Below are positions 51,565 to 59,307 of a DNA stretch of 64,000 nt, one piece after another. Each line of letters starts with the position of its first letter. The stretch's first letter is position 1. A program made the position numbers and the translations under genes. The DNA is from Clostridia bacterium (GTDB lineage: Bacteria; Bacillota; Clostridia; Oscillospirales; UBA644), in assembly GCA_017934975.1 (NCBI GenBank), contig JAGBIM010000027.1:107572-171571 (forward strand), read 5' to 3'. The notes beneath the pieces were generated by a model. It was not told the origin of the DNA. It did not search any database and worked only from the letters and a program-made list of their open reading frames with translations.

Positions 51565-53361
51565 ATGGCAAGATACGTTGGATCCTTCCCCGTCATCGGC
51601 ATCCGTCCCACCATCGACGGACGGCGTGGTGTTCTGGGGGTACGGGAATCCTTGGAAGGACAGACCATGCAGATGGCCCGCAGTGCGGCGAAGCTTTTGG
51701 AGGAAAATCTGCGTTACAGCGACGGAACGCCCGTCAAGGTGATTCTGGCGGACACCACCATCGGTCGCGTGGCGGAGGCTGCGGCCTGCGCCGACAAATT
51801 CCGCAAGGCAGGGGTGGATATCACCCTTACCGTCACTCCCTGCTGGTGCTACGGTTCCGAAACCATGGACGCCGACCCCGACACCATCAAGGCGGTCTGG
51901 GGCTTCAACGGCACGGAGCGTCCCGGTGCGGTATATCTGGCCTCCGTTCTGGCCACCCACGCTCAGAAGGGGCTGCCCGCATTCGGCATCTACGGACAGA
52001 ACGTATGCGACGCAGACGATACGGAAACCATCCCTGCCGACGTGGCGGAAAAGATTTTGCGTTTCGGCCGTGCGGCGGTGGCGGCGGCGACCATGCGGGG
52101 CAAATCCTATCTGCAGATCGGCTCTGCCTGCATGGGTATCGGCGGCTCTATGATCGATTATAATTTTATGGAAGATTACCTCGGTATGCGGGTGGAATCG
52201 GTGGACGAAGTGGAGCTGATCCGTCGCATGACCGAAGAAATCTACGACAAGGCCGAATTCGAAAAGGCCATGAAATGGGCCAAGGAAACCTGCATCGAGG
52301 GATTCGACAAGAACCCCGAAGAATTACAGAAATCTCGGGAGGCAAAAGATGCAGACTGGGAATTCGTGGTTAAAATGGCGGTGATCATCAAAGATCTTAT
52401 GGCAGGCAATCCCAACCTGCCCAAGGGGTGTGAGGAAGAGGCCGTGGGGCATAACGCTATCGCCGCGGGCTTCCAGGGTCAGCGTCAGTGGACCGACTTT
52501 TATCCCAACGCCGACTTTGCCGAGGCGGTTCTGAACACTTCCTTTGACTGGAACGGTGCACGGGAACCCTTCGTGCTTGCCACGGAAAACGATATTCTCA
52601 ACGGTATCGGTATGCTCTTCGGAAAATTGCTGACCGGTCGCGCCCAGATGTTTGCCGACGTACGTACCTGCTGGAACGGGAATTCCGTCAAGCGGGTCAC
52701 GGGCTACGAGCTTTCCGGACACGCCAAGGATGCGGACGGATTTATCCATCTGATCAATTCCGGCGCCTGCTGTCTGGACGCCAACGGGGAAGCCAAGGAC
52801 GGACAGGGCAATGCGGTTATGAAGCCTTGGTACGACGTGACCGAAGCCGACCAAAAGGCCATTATGGCAAACACTACCTGGAATTATGCGGACGTGGGCT
52901 ATTTCCGCGGCGGCGGTTATTCTTCCCGTTTCCTGACCCGTGCCGAAATGCCCGTCACCATGATTCGGCTCAATCTGGTCAAGGGCTTGGGGCCCACTCT
53001 GCAGATTGCCGAGGGCTGGACGGTTTCCCTTCCCGACGAGGTTTCCGATACTTTGTGGAAGCGCACCGACTACACCTGGCCCTGCACCTGGTTTACTCCC
53101 CGCATCACCGGAAAGGGTGCCTTTGCCTCCGCTTACGATTTGATGAACAACTGGGGCGCCAACCACGGTGCCATCTCCTACGGCCATATCGGCGCCGATC
53201 TGATCACCCTCTGCTCCATGCTCCGGATCCCCGTTTCCCTGCATAACGTGGAAGAAGAAAAGATCTTCCGCCCCGCTTGCTGGAACGCCTTCGGTATGGA
53301 TAAGGAAGGGCAGGATTATCGGGCTTGCCAGACCTACGGCCCCCTCTTCAAGAAGGTTTGA
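51565..53361 (+). CDS. fucI: L-fucose isomerase
   Basis: A 598-residue protein with the length and N-terminus of FucI ([26 protein letters not shown]), then [32 protein letters not shown] and [12 protein letters not shown]. The enzyme interconverts L-fucose and L-fuculose with Mn2+; relatives also accept D-arabinose. AGG precedes ATG 51565. No fuculokinase or fuculose-1-phosphate aldolase is in the window, so the later steps are encoded elsewhere. It is followed 1 bp later by an SGNH gene. Confidence 0.95.
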   Translation: MARYVGSFPVIGIRPTIDGRRGVLGVRESLEGQTMQMARSAAKLLEENLRYSDGTPVKVILADTTIGRVAEAAACADKFRKAGVDITLTVTPCWCYGSETMDADPDTIKAVWGFNGTERPGAVYLASVLATHAQKGLPAFGIYGQNVCDADDTETIPADVAEKILRFGRAAVAAATMRGKSYLQIGSACMGIGGSMIDYNFMEDYLGMRVESVDEVELIRRMTEEIYDKAEFEKAMKWAKETCIEGFDKNPEELQKSREAKDADWEFVVKMAVIIKDLMAGNPNLPKGCEEEAVGHNAIAAGFQGQRQWTDFYPNADFAEAVLNTSFDWNGAREPFVLATENDILNGIGMLFGKLLTGRAQMFADVRTCWNGNSVKRVTGYELSGHAKDADGFIHLINSGACCLDANGEAKDGQGNAVMKPWYDVTEADQKAIMANTTWNYADVGYFRGGGYSSRFLTRAEMPVTMIRLNLVKGLGPTLQIAEGWTVSLPDEVSDTLWKRTDYTWPCTWFTPRITGKGAFASAYDLMNNWGANHGAISYGHIGADLITLCSMLRIPVSLHNVEEEKIFRPACWNAFGMDKEGQDYRACQTYGPLFKKV

Positions 53362-53362
53362 T

Positions 53363-53965
53363 ATGAGCGATTTTACTTATCAGACCAACGAAACCTCCGT
53401 TGCGTTGGAAACCTACGAATGGGATCGCACCTGGATCGAACGGACGGAGATTACCGACGCAAAACGGGTGTTTTATATCGGTGATTCCATCTCCTGGGGC
53501 GTTCGTCCCGCGGCACAGAAAACGGTGGGAAAAGAATTTCTGTTCGATGCCCTGGCCTCCTCCAAGGCTCTGGACAACCCCTTCTTTCTGCCCACGCTGG
53601 ATCTTTTCTTGCGACAGGTTCCTTCCGTGGATCTGATGATCGTCAACAACGGTCTTCACGGGTGGCATCTGGAAGATGAGACGGCCTACGCGCAAGCCTT
53701 CGACGCTTTCGTGAAAGCCCTGCAGCAGCGGTGTCCCTCCGTTGCGGTGGTTCTGACCACCGCCGTTGCCGACGAGAAGCGAAACGCCCGCGTTCAGATG
53801 CGTAATTCCGTTGCCTGCAGAATCGCCGAGGAACGGGGTTGCCCCGTGATTGATCTGTACGCCCCCTCCTTGTCCTGCACCTACACCGACGGCGTGCATT
53901 TTAACGGAGAAGGCTATCAGATCCTTGCCGATGCCCTCGTCTCCGCAGTTCGCCCCCTTCTGTAA
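53363..53965 (+). CDS. SGNH/GDSL hydrolase
   Basis: A 200-residue single-domain SGNH hydrolase: block I YIGDSISWG (nucleophile Ser), block III NNGLHGWHL and block V DGVHFNGEG (Asp-His). No signal peptide. It starts 1 bp after fucI behind AAGGTTTGAT, so it is translationally coupled. Removal of O-acetyl groups from a fucosylated or other sugar before catabolism is a reasonable inference. Confidence 0.88.
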   Translation: MSDFTYQTNETSVALETYEWDRTWIERTEITDAKRVFYIGDSISWGVRPAAQKTVGKEFLFDALASSKALDNPFFLPTLDLFLRQVPSVDLMIVNNGLHGWHLEDETAYAQAFDAFVKALQQRCPSVAVVLTTAVADEKRNARVQMRNSVACRIAEERGCPVIDLYAPSLSCTYTDGVHFNGEGYQILADALVSAVRPLL

Positions 53966-53969
53966 CCGA

Positions 53970-54008
53970 ACCCCCCGCAATTCTTCGGAGTTGCGGGGTG
54001 GTTTTTCG
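53970..54008 (+). terminator. Terminator after the fucI unit
   Basis: CCCCGCAA pairs with TTGCGGGG, followed by TGGTTTTT. Confidence 0.8.
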
Positions 54009-54013
54009 TTAAA

Positions 54014-54034
54014 ATATCAATCATTGCTTGATAT
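54014..54034. promoter_or_regulatory. Candidate operator for the XRE-kinase fusion
   Basis: Perfect inverted repeat ATATCAA-N7-TTGATAT, 27 bp upstream of the -35 box of the fusion gene. ATTGAT, which matches part of a half-site, recurs at 54055-54060, abutting the -35 box. XRE domains bind such short palindromes, so autoregulation is likely. Confidence 0.55.
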
Positions 54035-54060
54035 TGTTTGAAAAAACAAGGAAATATTGA

Positions 54061-54089
54061 TTGACATTTCAAGTAGAATTTGTTATAAT
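54061..54089 (+). promoter_or_regulatory. Promoter of the XRE-kinase/murQ operon
   Basis: Perfect TTGACA-17 bp-TATAAT. Confidence 0.85.
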
Positions 54090-54118
54090 GTAGACAAGAA
54101 AACAAAAGGAGGGGTTCT

Positions 54119-55258
54119 ATGCCCAATACGGAGATTTTGGGAAAACGGATCCGTCAGTTCCGAAAAGAAAAAGGGAAGACTCAGGGGGAATTTGCACAGG
54201 CGCTCCACGTAAGCCCCCAGGCGGTTTCCAACTGGGAGCGGGGAATCTCGCCCCCCGATCTGGAAAACTTAGTGGCAATGGCCTCCTTTTTCGGGGTGCT
54301 GGTGGACGATCTGCTCCGCATCGGAACCGAAGATCTCTTCTTGGGGGTGGACGGAGGCGGAACCAAAACCGAATTCGTCGTGGTCTCTTCCCGGGGGCGG
54401 GTTTTGCGTCGGCTTGTTAAAGAGGGAGCCAACCCCAATGACGTGGGGTACGGGGCCGCCGGTCGGACTCTTTTGGACGGGATTGAAGGGCTGATGGCGG
54501 AATTCCCCGGAATCAGCGGGATTTTCTGCGGCGTTGCGGGAATCACCGCGGGGGACTACGCCCAACGGCTCACCGAAACCTTGACCCGCACCTATCCCAA
54601 GCGGCAGATCGGCGTGGGGTCCGACGCCATCAATCTGCTTTCCGTAGAAGACGGGGTGGAGATGGCGGTCATCAGCGGCACGGGCTCCGTGGTCTTCGTA
54701 CAAAAGGAAAACGGATTGACCCGCCTCGGGGGGTGGGGATATCTTCTGGACGACGGGGGCAGTGCCTACGATCTGGGGCGCGACGCTCTGCGGGTTGCTC
54801 TGGAGGAAGAGGATTTTTCCCGCCCCGTTTCTCCATTGGGGGCGGCGGTGCGTGCCAAGCTGGGCGGAAAAACCGTCTGGGAAAAGATCAACGCCGTATA
54901 CGACGGCGGAAAGCCCTATATCGCTTCCTTTGCTTCCTGTGTGTTTGAAGCTTATTCTCAAGGCGATGAAGGGGCTCGGCAGATTGTGGATAAAACGGCA
55001 AAGGCCCTTGCCCGCCTTTTGCGAGAGGGCGTCCGTCTGCATCACGCAACTCCTCGCGCCGTGGCGAACGGCGGAATTTTTGCCCATTACGGGGACGTTT
55101 TGATTCCCTTGATTCAACGATATTGCAACGTGGAGCTGATTCGCTCCGACCTTCCTCCCGTTTACGGGGCCTGCCGAAAAGCCTGCTCCGAAAAAGGGAT
55201 TATGTCCGATGAGTTTGCCGAAAATTTCAGAAACACCTACGGAGGTATGATAAAATGA
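54119..55258 (+). CDS. XRE helix-turn-helix fused to a BadF/MurK-type amino-sugar kinase
   Basis: A 379-residue protein. Residues 6-66 are a complete Cro/CI HTH (LGKRIRQFRKEKGKTQGEFAQAL, recognition helix SPQAVSNWERG). After a linker of only ~8 residues an ASKHA kinase of the BadF/BadG/BcrA/BcrD N-acetylglucosamine-kinase group begins: phosphate-1 LGVDGGGTKTEF (75-86), SGTGS (186-190), GGWGYLLDDGGSAYDLG and GGIF (about 325). In Clostridium, MurK of this group phosphorylates MurNAc and GlcNAc. The frame is continuous from ATG 54119 (AGGAGG upstream), so the fusion is real in this sequence. It overlaps murQ by 4 bp, and a palindrome precedes its promoter. Confidence 0.92.
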   Translation: MPNTEILGKRIRQFRKEKGKTQGEFAQALHVSPQAVSNWERGISPPDLENLVAMASFFGVLVDDLLRIGTEDLFLGVDGGGTKTEFVVVSSRGRVLRRLVKEGANPNDVGYGAAGRTLLDGIEGLMAEFPGISGIFCGVAGITAGDYAQRLTETLTRTYPKRQIGVGSDAINLLSVEDGVEMAVISGTGSVVFVQKENGLTRLGGWGYLLDDGGSAYDLGRDALRVALEEEDFSRPVSPLGAAVRAKLGGKTVWEKINAVYDGGKPYIASFASCVFEAYSQGDEGARQIVDKTAKALARLLREGVRLHHATPRAVANGGIFAHYGDVLIPLIQRYCNVELIRSDLPPVYGACRKACSEKGIMSDEFAENFRNTYGGMIK

Positions 55259-56070
55259 GTATTCCCAACACCGAAAAACGCAATCCCAACAGTATGCATC
55301 TGGATCGGATGACCACCGAAGAGATGGCAAAGCTGGTTATTTCCGCCAATCACGAGGCGGTCTGTGCCGTGGAAAAGGCTTCCGCCTCCGTGGCAAAAGC
55401 CGTAGATGCCATTGCCGAGGCCTTTGCCGCGGGTCACCGTCTGTTTTACGTGGGGGCAGGTACCTCGGGACGGTTGGGCGTCATCGACGCCGCCGAATGT
55501 CCTCCCACCTTTGGGGTGGACTACGGCATGGTCAACGGCATCATTGCCGGCGGCCCCGATCGGATGTTCAAGGCGGGTGAAAACGAAGAAGACAACTACG
55601 AAAAAGGCGTCCTTTCCATGGACGAAAACGGCCTTTGCGCGGGAGACGTGGTGGTGGGAATTTCCGCCGCGGGGAACGCTTCCTTCGTGGTGGGCGCTCT
55701 GGAGCGGGCCAAAGCCTTGGGGTGCGTCACCGTGGGCCTTTCCTGCAACGAAAACACCAAGGTGCTCAAGGCCGCCGATATTGCAATTTTCACCGATACG
55801 GGGGCGGAAATCCTGACGGGCTCCACTCGTCTGAAGGCGGGCACTGCTCAAAAAATCGTTCTCAACACCCTCACCACCTGCGCCATGACCAAAACGGGGA
55901 AGGTGTATGAAAATATGATGATCAATCTTTCCCCCTCCAACGAAAAGCTGAAGCGGCGGGTCGTCCGCATCGTGACGGAAATTCTCTCTTGCGACGAGGC
56001 CGAGGCCGTTGCCGCCTTGGAGGAGAACGGCTGGAACATCCGCAAGGCCGTGGAAAGCCGCAAGGCGTAA
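55255..56070 (+). CDS. murQ: N-acetylmuramic acid 6-phosphate etherase
   Basis: A 271-residue SIS-domain protein that cleaves the lactyl ether of MurNAc-6-P to give GlcNAc-6-P and D-lactate. Family motifs are TEKRNPNSMHLDRM at the start, GAGTSGRLGVIDAAECPPTFG (about 68-88, catalytic Glu), ISAAGNASFVVGAL and STRLKAGTAQKIVLN. It is ~25 residues shorter than typical MurQ, with the C-terminal helical tail reduced. ATGA overlap with the kinase fusion implies that the kinase product is the etherase substrate. Confidence 0.95.
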   Translation: MSIPNTEKRNPNSMHLDRMTTEEMAKLVISANHEAVCAVEKASASVAKAVDAIAEAFAAGHRLFYVGAGTSGRLGVIDAAECPPTFGVDYGMVNGIIAGGPDRMFKAGENEEDNYEKGVLSMDENGLCAGDVVVGISAAGNASFVVGALERAKALGCVTVGLSCNENTKVLKAADIAIFTDTGAEILTGSTRLKAGTAQKIVLNTLTTCAMTKTGKVYENMMINLSPSNEKLKRRVVRIVTEILSCDEAEAVAALEENGWNIRKAVESRKA

Positions 56071-56079
56071 GGAGAGAAT

Positions 56080-57903
56080 ATGTTAACGAGCTGTGTGGAA
56101 TCGGTGTGCGAAAAGCCGATTCTGAAGATTGAAGGCACGCCCGTGGCCGCCATGGCCTACACCACCTATTTTGAAGAGCGGAGCCGCTATGAGGATTTTA
56201 TTGAGGCGGGATATCGCATCTTTTTCGTCAACGCCTCCTTTACTTCTTTGCCCATCAACAGCGCAAAAACCGGATTTACCCCCTTCCGCGCGGGGATTTA
56301 CGAGGACGAGGAGCATCCCGATTATTCGGAATTTGAGGATGCGGTCCGCAAAATTCTGAAAAAATGCCCCGATGCGGTGATTTTTCCCCGCGTCTACGTC
56401 AGTATGCCGAAACGATGGGTAAAAGACCATCACGAGGAGACGGTGCCGACCCTCAAGGGCGGAGATCGAGAAATGCTCTTTTCCGAAAAATTCCGTGAAG
56501 ACGGGGCGGCGTTGCTGCGTCGTTTTGTCCGTCACGTCAAGGCCTCCGATTACGCCTCCCGCGTAGGTGGTTGGCAGTTGTGCGGCGGGCAGACCCAGGA
56601 ATGGTTTCATCACAATCTGAACGGTTGTCTTTGTCCCAACGCAGAGAAATACTATCGCCGCTGGGTAAAGGAAAAATACGGCGCCGACGGGGCGGTTTTG
56701 CCCTCGACGGAGGTGTTTGAATCGAAAAACGGAAGCGTTTTGCAGAACGATGAAAACGCCAAGCGCTACGTGCGTTTTTCCGAAGAATCCGTGGCGGAAA
56801 ACATTGATTTCTTCGCCAAAACCGTAAAGGAAGAGGCCGATTTTTCCCAGGTCGTGGGATTGTTTTACGGCTATACCTTTGAACACAACAAATCGGTGCT
56901 GTTCGGGTCTCACGGGCTCGGTCGGCTGATTTCCTCCCCCTACGTGGACTTTTTCTCCTCCCCCAACGCCTATACGCAAAATCGCGCGTTCGGCATCGAC
57001 TGGGCGGATATGATCCCCGTAGATTCGGTGAAGCACCACGGAAAAATGGCCTTTATTGAGTGTGACATCCGTACGTATCTGACCATGGGCGTGCAGGAGT
57101 CCCGCCCCGGGGTTTATCCCTTGGATATCTATCCCGTGGGGAAATCCTCCGTCTGGTCGGGTCCTCCCACCCCCGAAGGATCGCGGGAGGCTCTGCGCAA
57201 GTGCTTTGCCCATCAGATCACCAAGGCCTCTGCGATTTGGTGGTTCGATATGTGGGGCGGCTGGTATGCAGACCTCCTGCTGATGGACGAATTGAAGCGG
57301 ATGCTGATAATTTACGAAGAAGAGCCGAACCGTTTTGAAGATCCGCTGAAGGCCGAGGCCGTGTTCTTTGCCGACGAGAAGGGGTATGAAAATCTGTTGA
57401 GCAATTCGTCCGCGTTGAGTACCCATTTTGAAAAGGGGCGCGGAATCATCGGTTCCCGTACTTCCATGGGGCTGACGGGTGCGCCCTACGATTCCTGTAT
57501 GACAGAAGATGCGGAGGCTCTGCTGGATCGCTATAAAGCAGCGGTTTTCCCCTTCCCCGTGCCCTCCGAAGCAGGGGAGAGGGCGATAGCTCTCTGTCGG
57601 GAGCGGAAGATTCCCTACCTTGCCGCCACCCCCGATCACGATACTCTGACTCCCGAAGAAATTCGTGCGTTCCTGAAAGAAAATCGCGTGCATCTTTATA
57701 CGGAAAACCGCGACGTGGTCTACGCGGGGCAGGGGTATTTGGCGCTCCACTCTACCGTCGCAGGAGAAAAGACCTTGGCCCTGCCGCGGCCGATGCGGGT
57801 TGTGCCCGTCTTCGGAGCGAATCTTTCCGCGCAAACGACCGATCGTATCACCTTTTTCCTTGCGGAAAACGCAACGGCGCTGTTCCGGGTGGAAAACGCG
57901 TAA
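56080..57903 (+). CDS. Putative TIM-barrel glycosidase-like protein
   Basis: A 607-residue cytoplasmic protein. Residues about 10-390 look like a clan-A-type barrel: FIEAGYRIFFVNASF, VIFPRVYVSMPKRWV, GGWQLCGGQTQEWFHH (candidate acid Glu), MAFIECDIRTY (second candidate Glu) and IWWFDMWGGWY. Residues about 400-560 form an alpha/beta region like the trimerisation domain of GH42 proteins, and a short beta domain follows. The family is not identified. It is 10 bp downstream of murQ and probably cotranscribed, so a GlcNAc- or MurNAc-containing substrate is plausible. Confidence 0.65.
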   Translation: MLTSCVESVCEKPILKIEGTPVAAMAYTTYFEERSRYEDFIEAGYRIFFVNASFTSLPINSAKTGFTPFRAGIYEDEEHPDYSEFEDAVRKILKKCPDAVIFPRVYVSMPKRWVKDHHEETVPTLKGGDREMLFSEKFREDGAALLRRFVRHVKASDYASRVGGWQLCGGQTQEWFHHNLNGCLCPNAEKYYRRWVKEKYGADGAVLPSTEVFESKNGSVLQNDENAKRYVRFSEESVAENIDFFAKTVKEEADFSQVVGLFYGYTFEHNKSVLFGSHGLGRLISSPYVDFFSSPNAYTQNRAFGIDWADMIPVDSVKHHGKMAFIECDIRTYLTMGVQESRPGVYPLDIYPVGKSSVWSGPPTPEGSREALRKCFAHQITKASAIWWFDMWGGWYADLLLMDELKRMLIIYEEEPNRFEDPLKAEAVFFADEKGYENLLSNSSALSTHFEKGRGIIGSRTSMGLTGAPYDSCMTEDAEALLDRYKAAVFPFPVPSEAGERAIALCRERKIPYLAATPDHDTLTPEEIRAFLKENRVHLYTENRDVVYAGQGYLALHSTVAGEKTLALPRPMRVVPVFGANLSAQTTDRITFFLAENATALFRVENA

Positions 57904-57984
57904 TGCTTTTGTGCAATATGACCAAAACTATCAAATAAGTTTATATTGTTTGTGTACAAAGTATGAGAAATTGCAAAAACCCTC

Positions 57985-58013
57985 TTGACAACGCGCGTAA
58001 AATATGCTATAAT
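57985..58013 (+). promoter_or_regulatory. Promoter of the large ncRNA
   Basis: Perfect TTGACA-17 bp-TATAAT. The predicted transcription start is about 58020; no start codon with a ribosome binding site and long frame follows. Confidence 0.88.
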
Positions 58014-58099
58014 AAAGCCACAAAGGAAGAACCCCGATCAGAGGAAATCCTCACAGGGTGCAGAAGGCACCGTCGGTCGGAAAGGTTGGTTCCGGAACA

Positions 58100-58480
58100 G
58101 GAGACAAGGAGTATGAGAAGTCCCAACATTTGAGCAGGGTTGCCCGTCAAACCGTCGGGTGTCCCGAAATGACTTGCCCCATCCGAATAACACCGGTCGC
58201 GATCCCCGAAAGGAGACACGAAAGATGAGAAGCCCCAATATCTGATTCGGGTGCCGCAGCAAAGGGTTGCGGTTTCCCAAAAGAAATCACCAATCCGCCG
58301 TTCCCCGGCAAAGGAGAACGAGAAATGAAAATTCCGAAAAAGTGAATCGGGTCGCTCCGTAAAAGGCGGTGCGTCCCTTGAAATATCAACCCCCTACCCC
58401 TTCCCCGTAAGGAGAAAGGATGAGGAGTATGAAACTTCAAGTTTTCATGAAGATTCAGACTGAATAACTCGGGGATCCGG
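58100..58480 (+). repeat. Four tandem degenerate modules inside the ncRNA
   Basis: GGAGA starts each module at 58100, 58212, 58313 and 58411 (periods 112, 101, 98). Shared order: GGAGA, then GATGAGAAG-like, then (C)TGAAT-like, then CGGG. In modules 1-3 GGG (58137, 58249, 58349) and CCC (58163, 58276, 58375) bracket an inner stem: GCCCG/CGGGT, GCCGCA/TGCGGT and CGC-CCG/CGG-GCG. The fourth module is diverged. Confidence 0.75.
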
Positions 58481-58686
58481 ATAATCCATCCGTGATTCCT
58501 GCCCAATATCCACATCGTGCACAGAGTGAGGATTACTCCCATGAAGTAGTTTGATCCCTGCACTTCGGTGTCGGGGGCCGGACGATCCGGCAGACCCAAA
58601 TCCGAGAAAGAGGTACGGTCCGATGTTTTAGTTTGATCGGTTCGGTCAACACAATGTGGTAGTTGTATATCAAGAAATATATACAC

Positions 58687-58723
58687 CGGGGAGAGGCTCG
58701 TGCTTCTCCCCGTTTTGGTTTTT
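58687..58723 (+). terminator. Terminator of the ncRNA
   Basis: CGGGGAGA pairs with TCTCCCCG around a ten-base loop, followed by TTTTGGTTTTT. Confidence 0.9.
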
Positions 58724-58782
58724 GCAAAAAAAGAGACTTGGTAGAATTTCAAACTACCAAGTCTTTTCTGTGTTTTTGTTTT

Positions 58783-59160
58783 TTATTCGCTCTGCGGATT
58801 TTGCCGTTTGTTGCAGAAGGAGCAAAGGGCCCGTCCCTCTTTTGCCGCGTCCTCCAATCGCGTTGCGATGATCGCCTTTGCCTGCTTCAGGGCGGAGCAA
58901 TCGGCCCAAAGATGGTATTTCGCACCCGTGGCGGTGATATAGACGATGGAATCCTCCGTCAAAGAAAGGTGCGGGGGTTGATTCGGTCGTTCCGTTTGCT
59001 CCGATTGTTCCGTTCCGGGTTTCTTATCCCGCAGTACAATGCCCGTTTCCTGCACGGAACGACTCTTTTTTCCTTCTTCGATTCCGATGGCGACGATGAG
59101 GAAAAACGCAACGAGAAAGACCGCGATCATGCAAAGATTCTGTATCCAGAGCCGCTTCAT
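58783..59160 (-). CDS. Small membrane-anchored protein with an extracytoplasmic Cys-containing domain
   Basis: A 125-residue protein with an N-terminal signal-anchor helix (about 4-26), a polar linker (about 28-65) and a C-terminal domain SIVYITATGAKYHLWADCSALKQAK...ALCSFC. The TxTGxxYH..C...C..C arrangement is a small Cys-rich motif found at the ends of nucleases and surface proteins in Firmicutes, possibly metal binding. The function is unknown. GGGAG precedes ATG 59160. Confidence 0.7.
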   Translation of the reverse strand: MKRLWIQNLCMIAVFLVAFFLIVAIGIEEGKKSRSVQETGIVLRDKKPGTEQSEQTERPNQPPHLSLTEDSIVYITATGAKYHLWADCSALKQAKAIIATRLEDAAKEGRALCSFCNKRQNPQSE

Positions 59161-59192
59161 ACGTTCTCCCTCCTTCTTTTTCCTTTTTGTTT

Positions 59193-59221
59193 ATTATAGC
59201 ACAAAAGAATCTTTCTGTCAA
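59193..59221 (-). promoter_or_regulatory. Promoter of the small anchored protein gene
   Basis: Perfect TTGACA-17 bp-TATAAT on the minus strand. Confidence 0.75.
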
Positions 59222-59247
59222 ATTCACGGGAAATCCGTCGAAAATTC

Positions 59248-59276
59248 TTGACAAATCCAAAAAGAAGTGGTACAAT
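59248..59276 (+). promoter_or_regulatory. Promoter of the permease gene
   Basis: TTGACA-17 bp-TACAAT, 31 bp before the start codon. Confidence 0.7.
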
Positions 59277-59307
59277 AACACGGTATTCCATCTTTGAGGT
59301 GCTTGTT

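Larger units (their letters stand above)
58020..58723 (+). ncRNA. Large, highly structured non-coding RNA (about 700 nt)
   Basis: A transcription unit bounded by a perfect promoter and an intrinsic terminator but without a credible protein gene: frames are short and in different phases, although AGGAG-like strings abound. CCGATCAGA (58034-58042) can pair with TTTGATCGG (58632-58640), nine pairs with one G-U, closing ~590 nt. Local stems include GAGG-AAAT-CCTC (58041-58052), GGTGC-GCACC (58057-58071) and CGGAA-TTCCG (58079-58095). Three tandem ~100-nt modules carry hairpins with different stems but conserved geometry. Size and ornateness recall OLE, ROOL and GOLLD RNAs; I cannot match it to any of them by eye, so it may be a new class. 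Confidence 0.82.

Noticed and set aside
58100..58480. Small peptides initiated at the repeated AGGAG...ATG strings in the ncRNA.
   Set aside because: The frames are very short, in different phases and not conserved between modules, whereas the pairing is conserved.
58020..58723. RNase P RNA, tmRNA or a group II intron.
   Set aside because: GAGGAAATCC at 58041 resembles the start of the RNase P core, but the rest of the P4 and ACAGAAA signatures is missing. There is no tRNA-like end with GTTCRANYC for tmRNA, and no intron domain V or reverse transcriptase.
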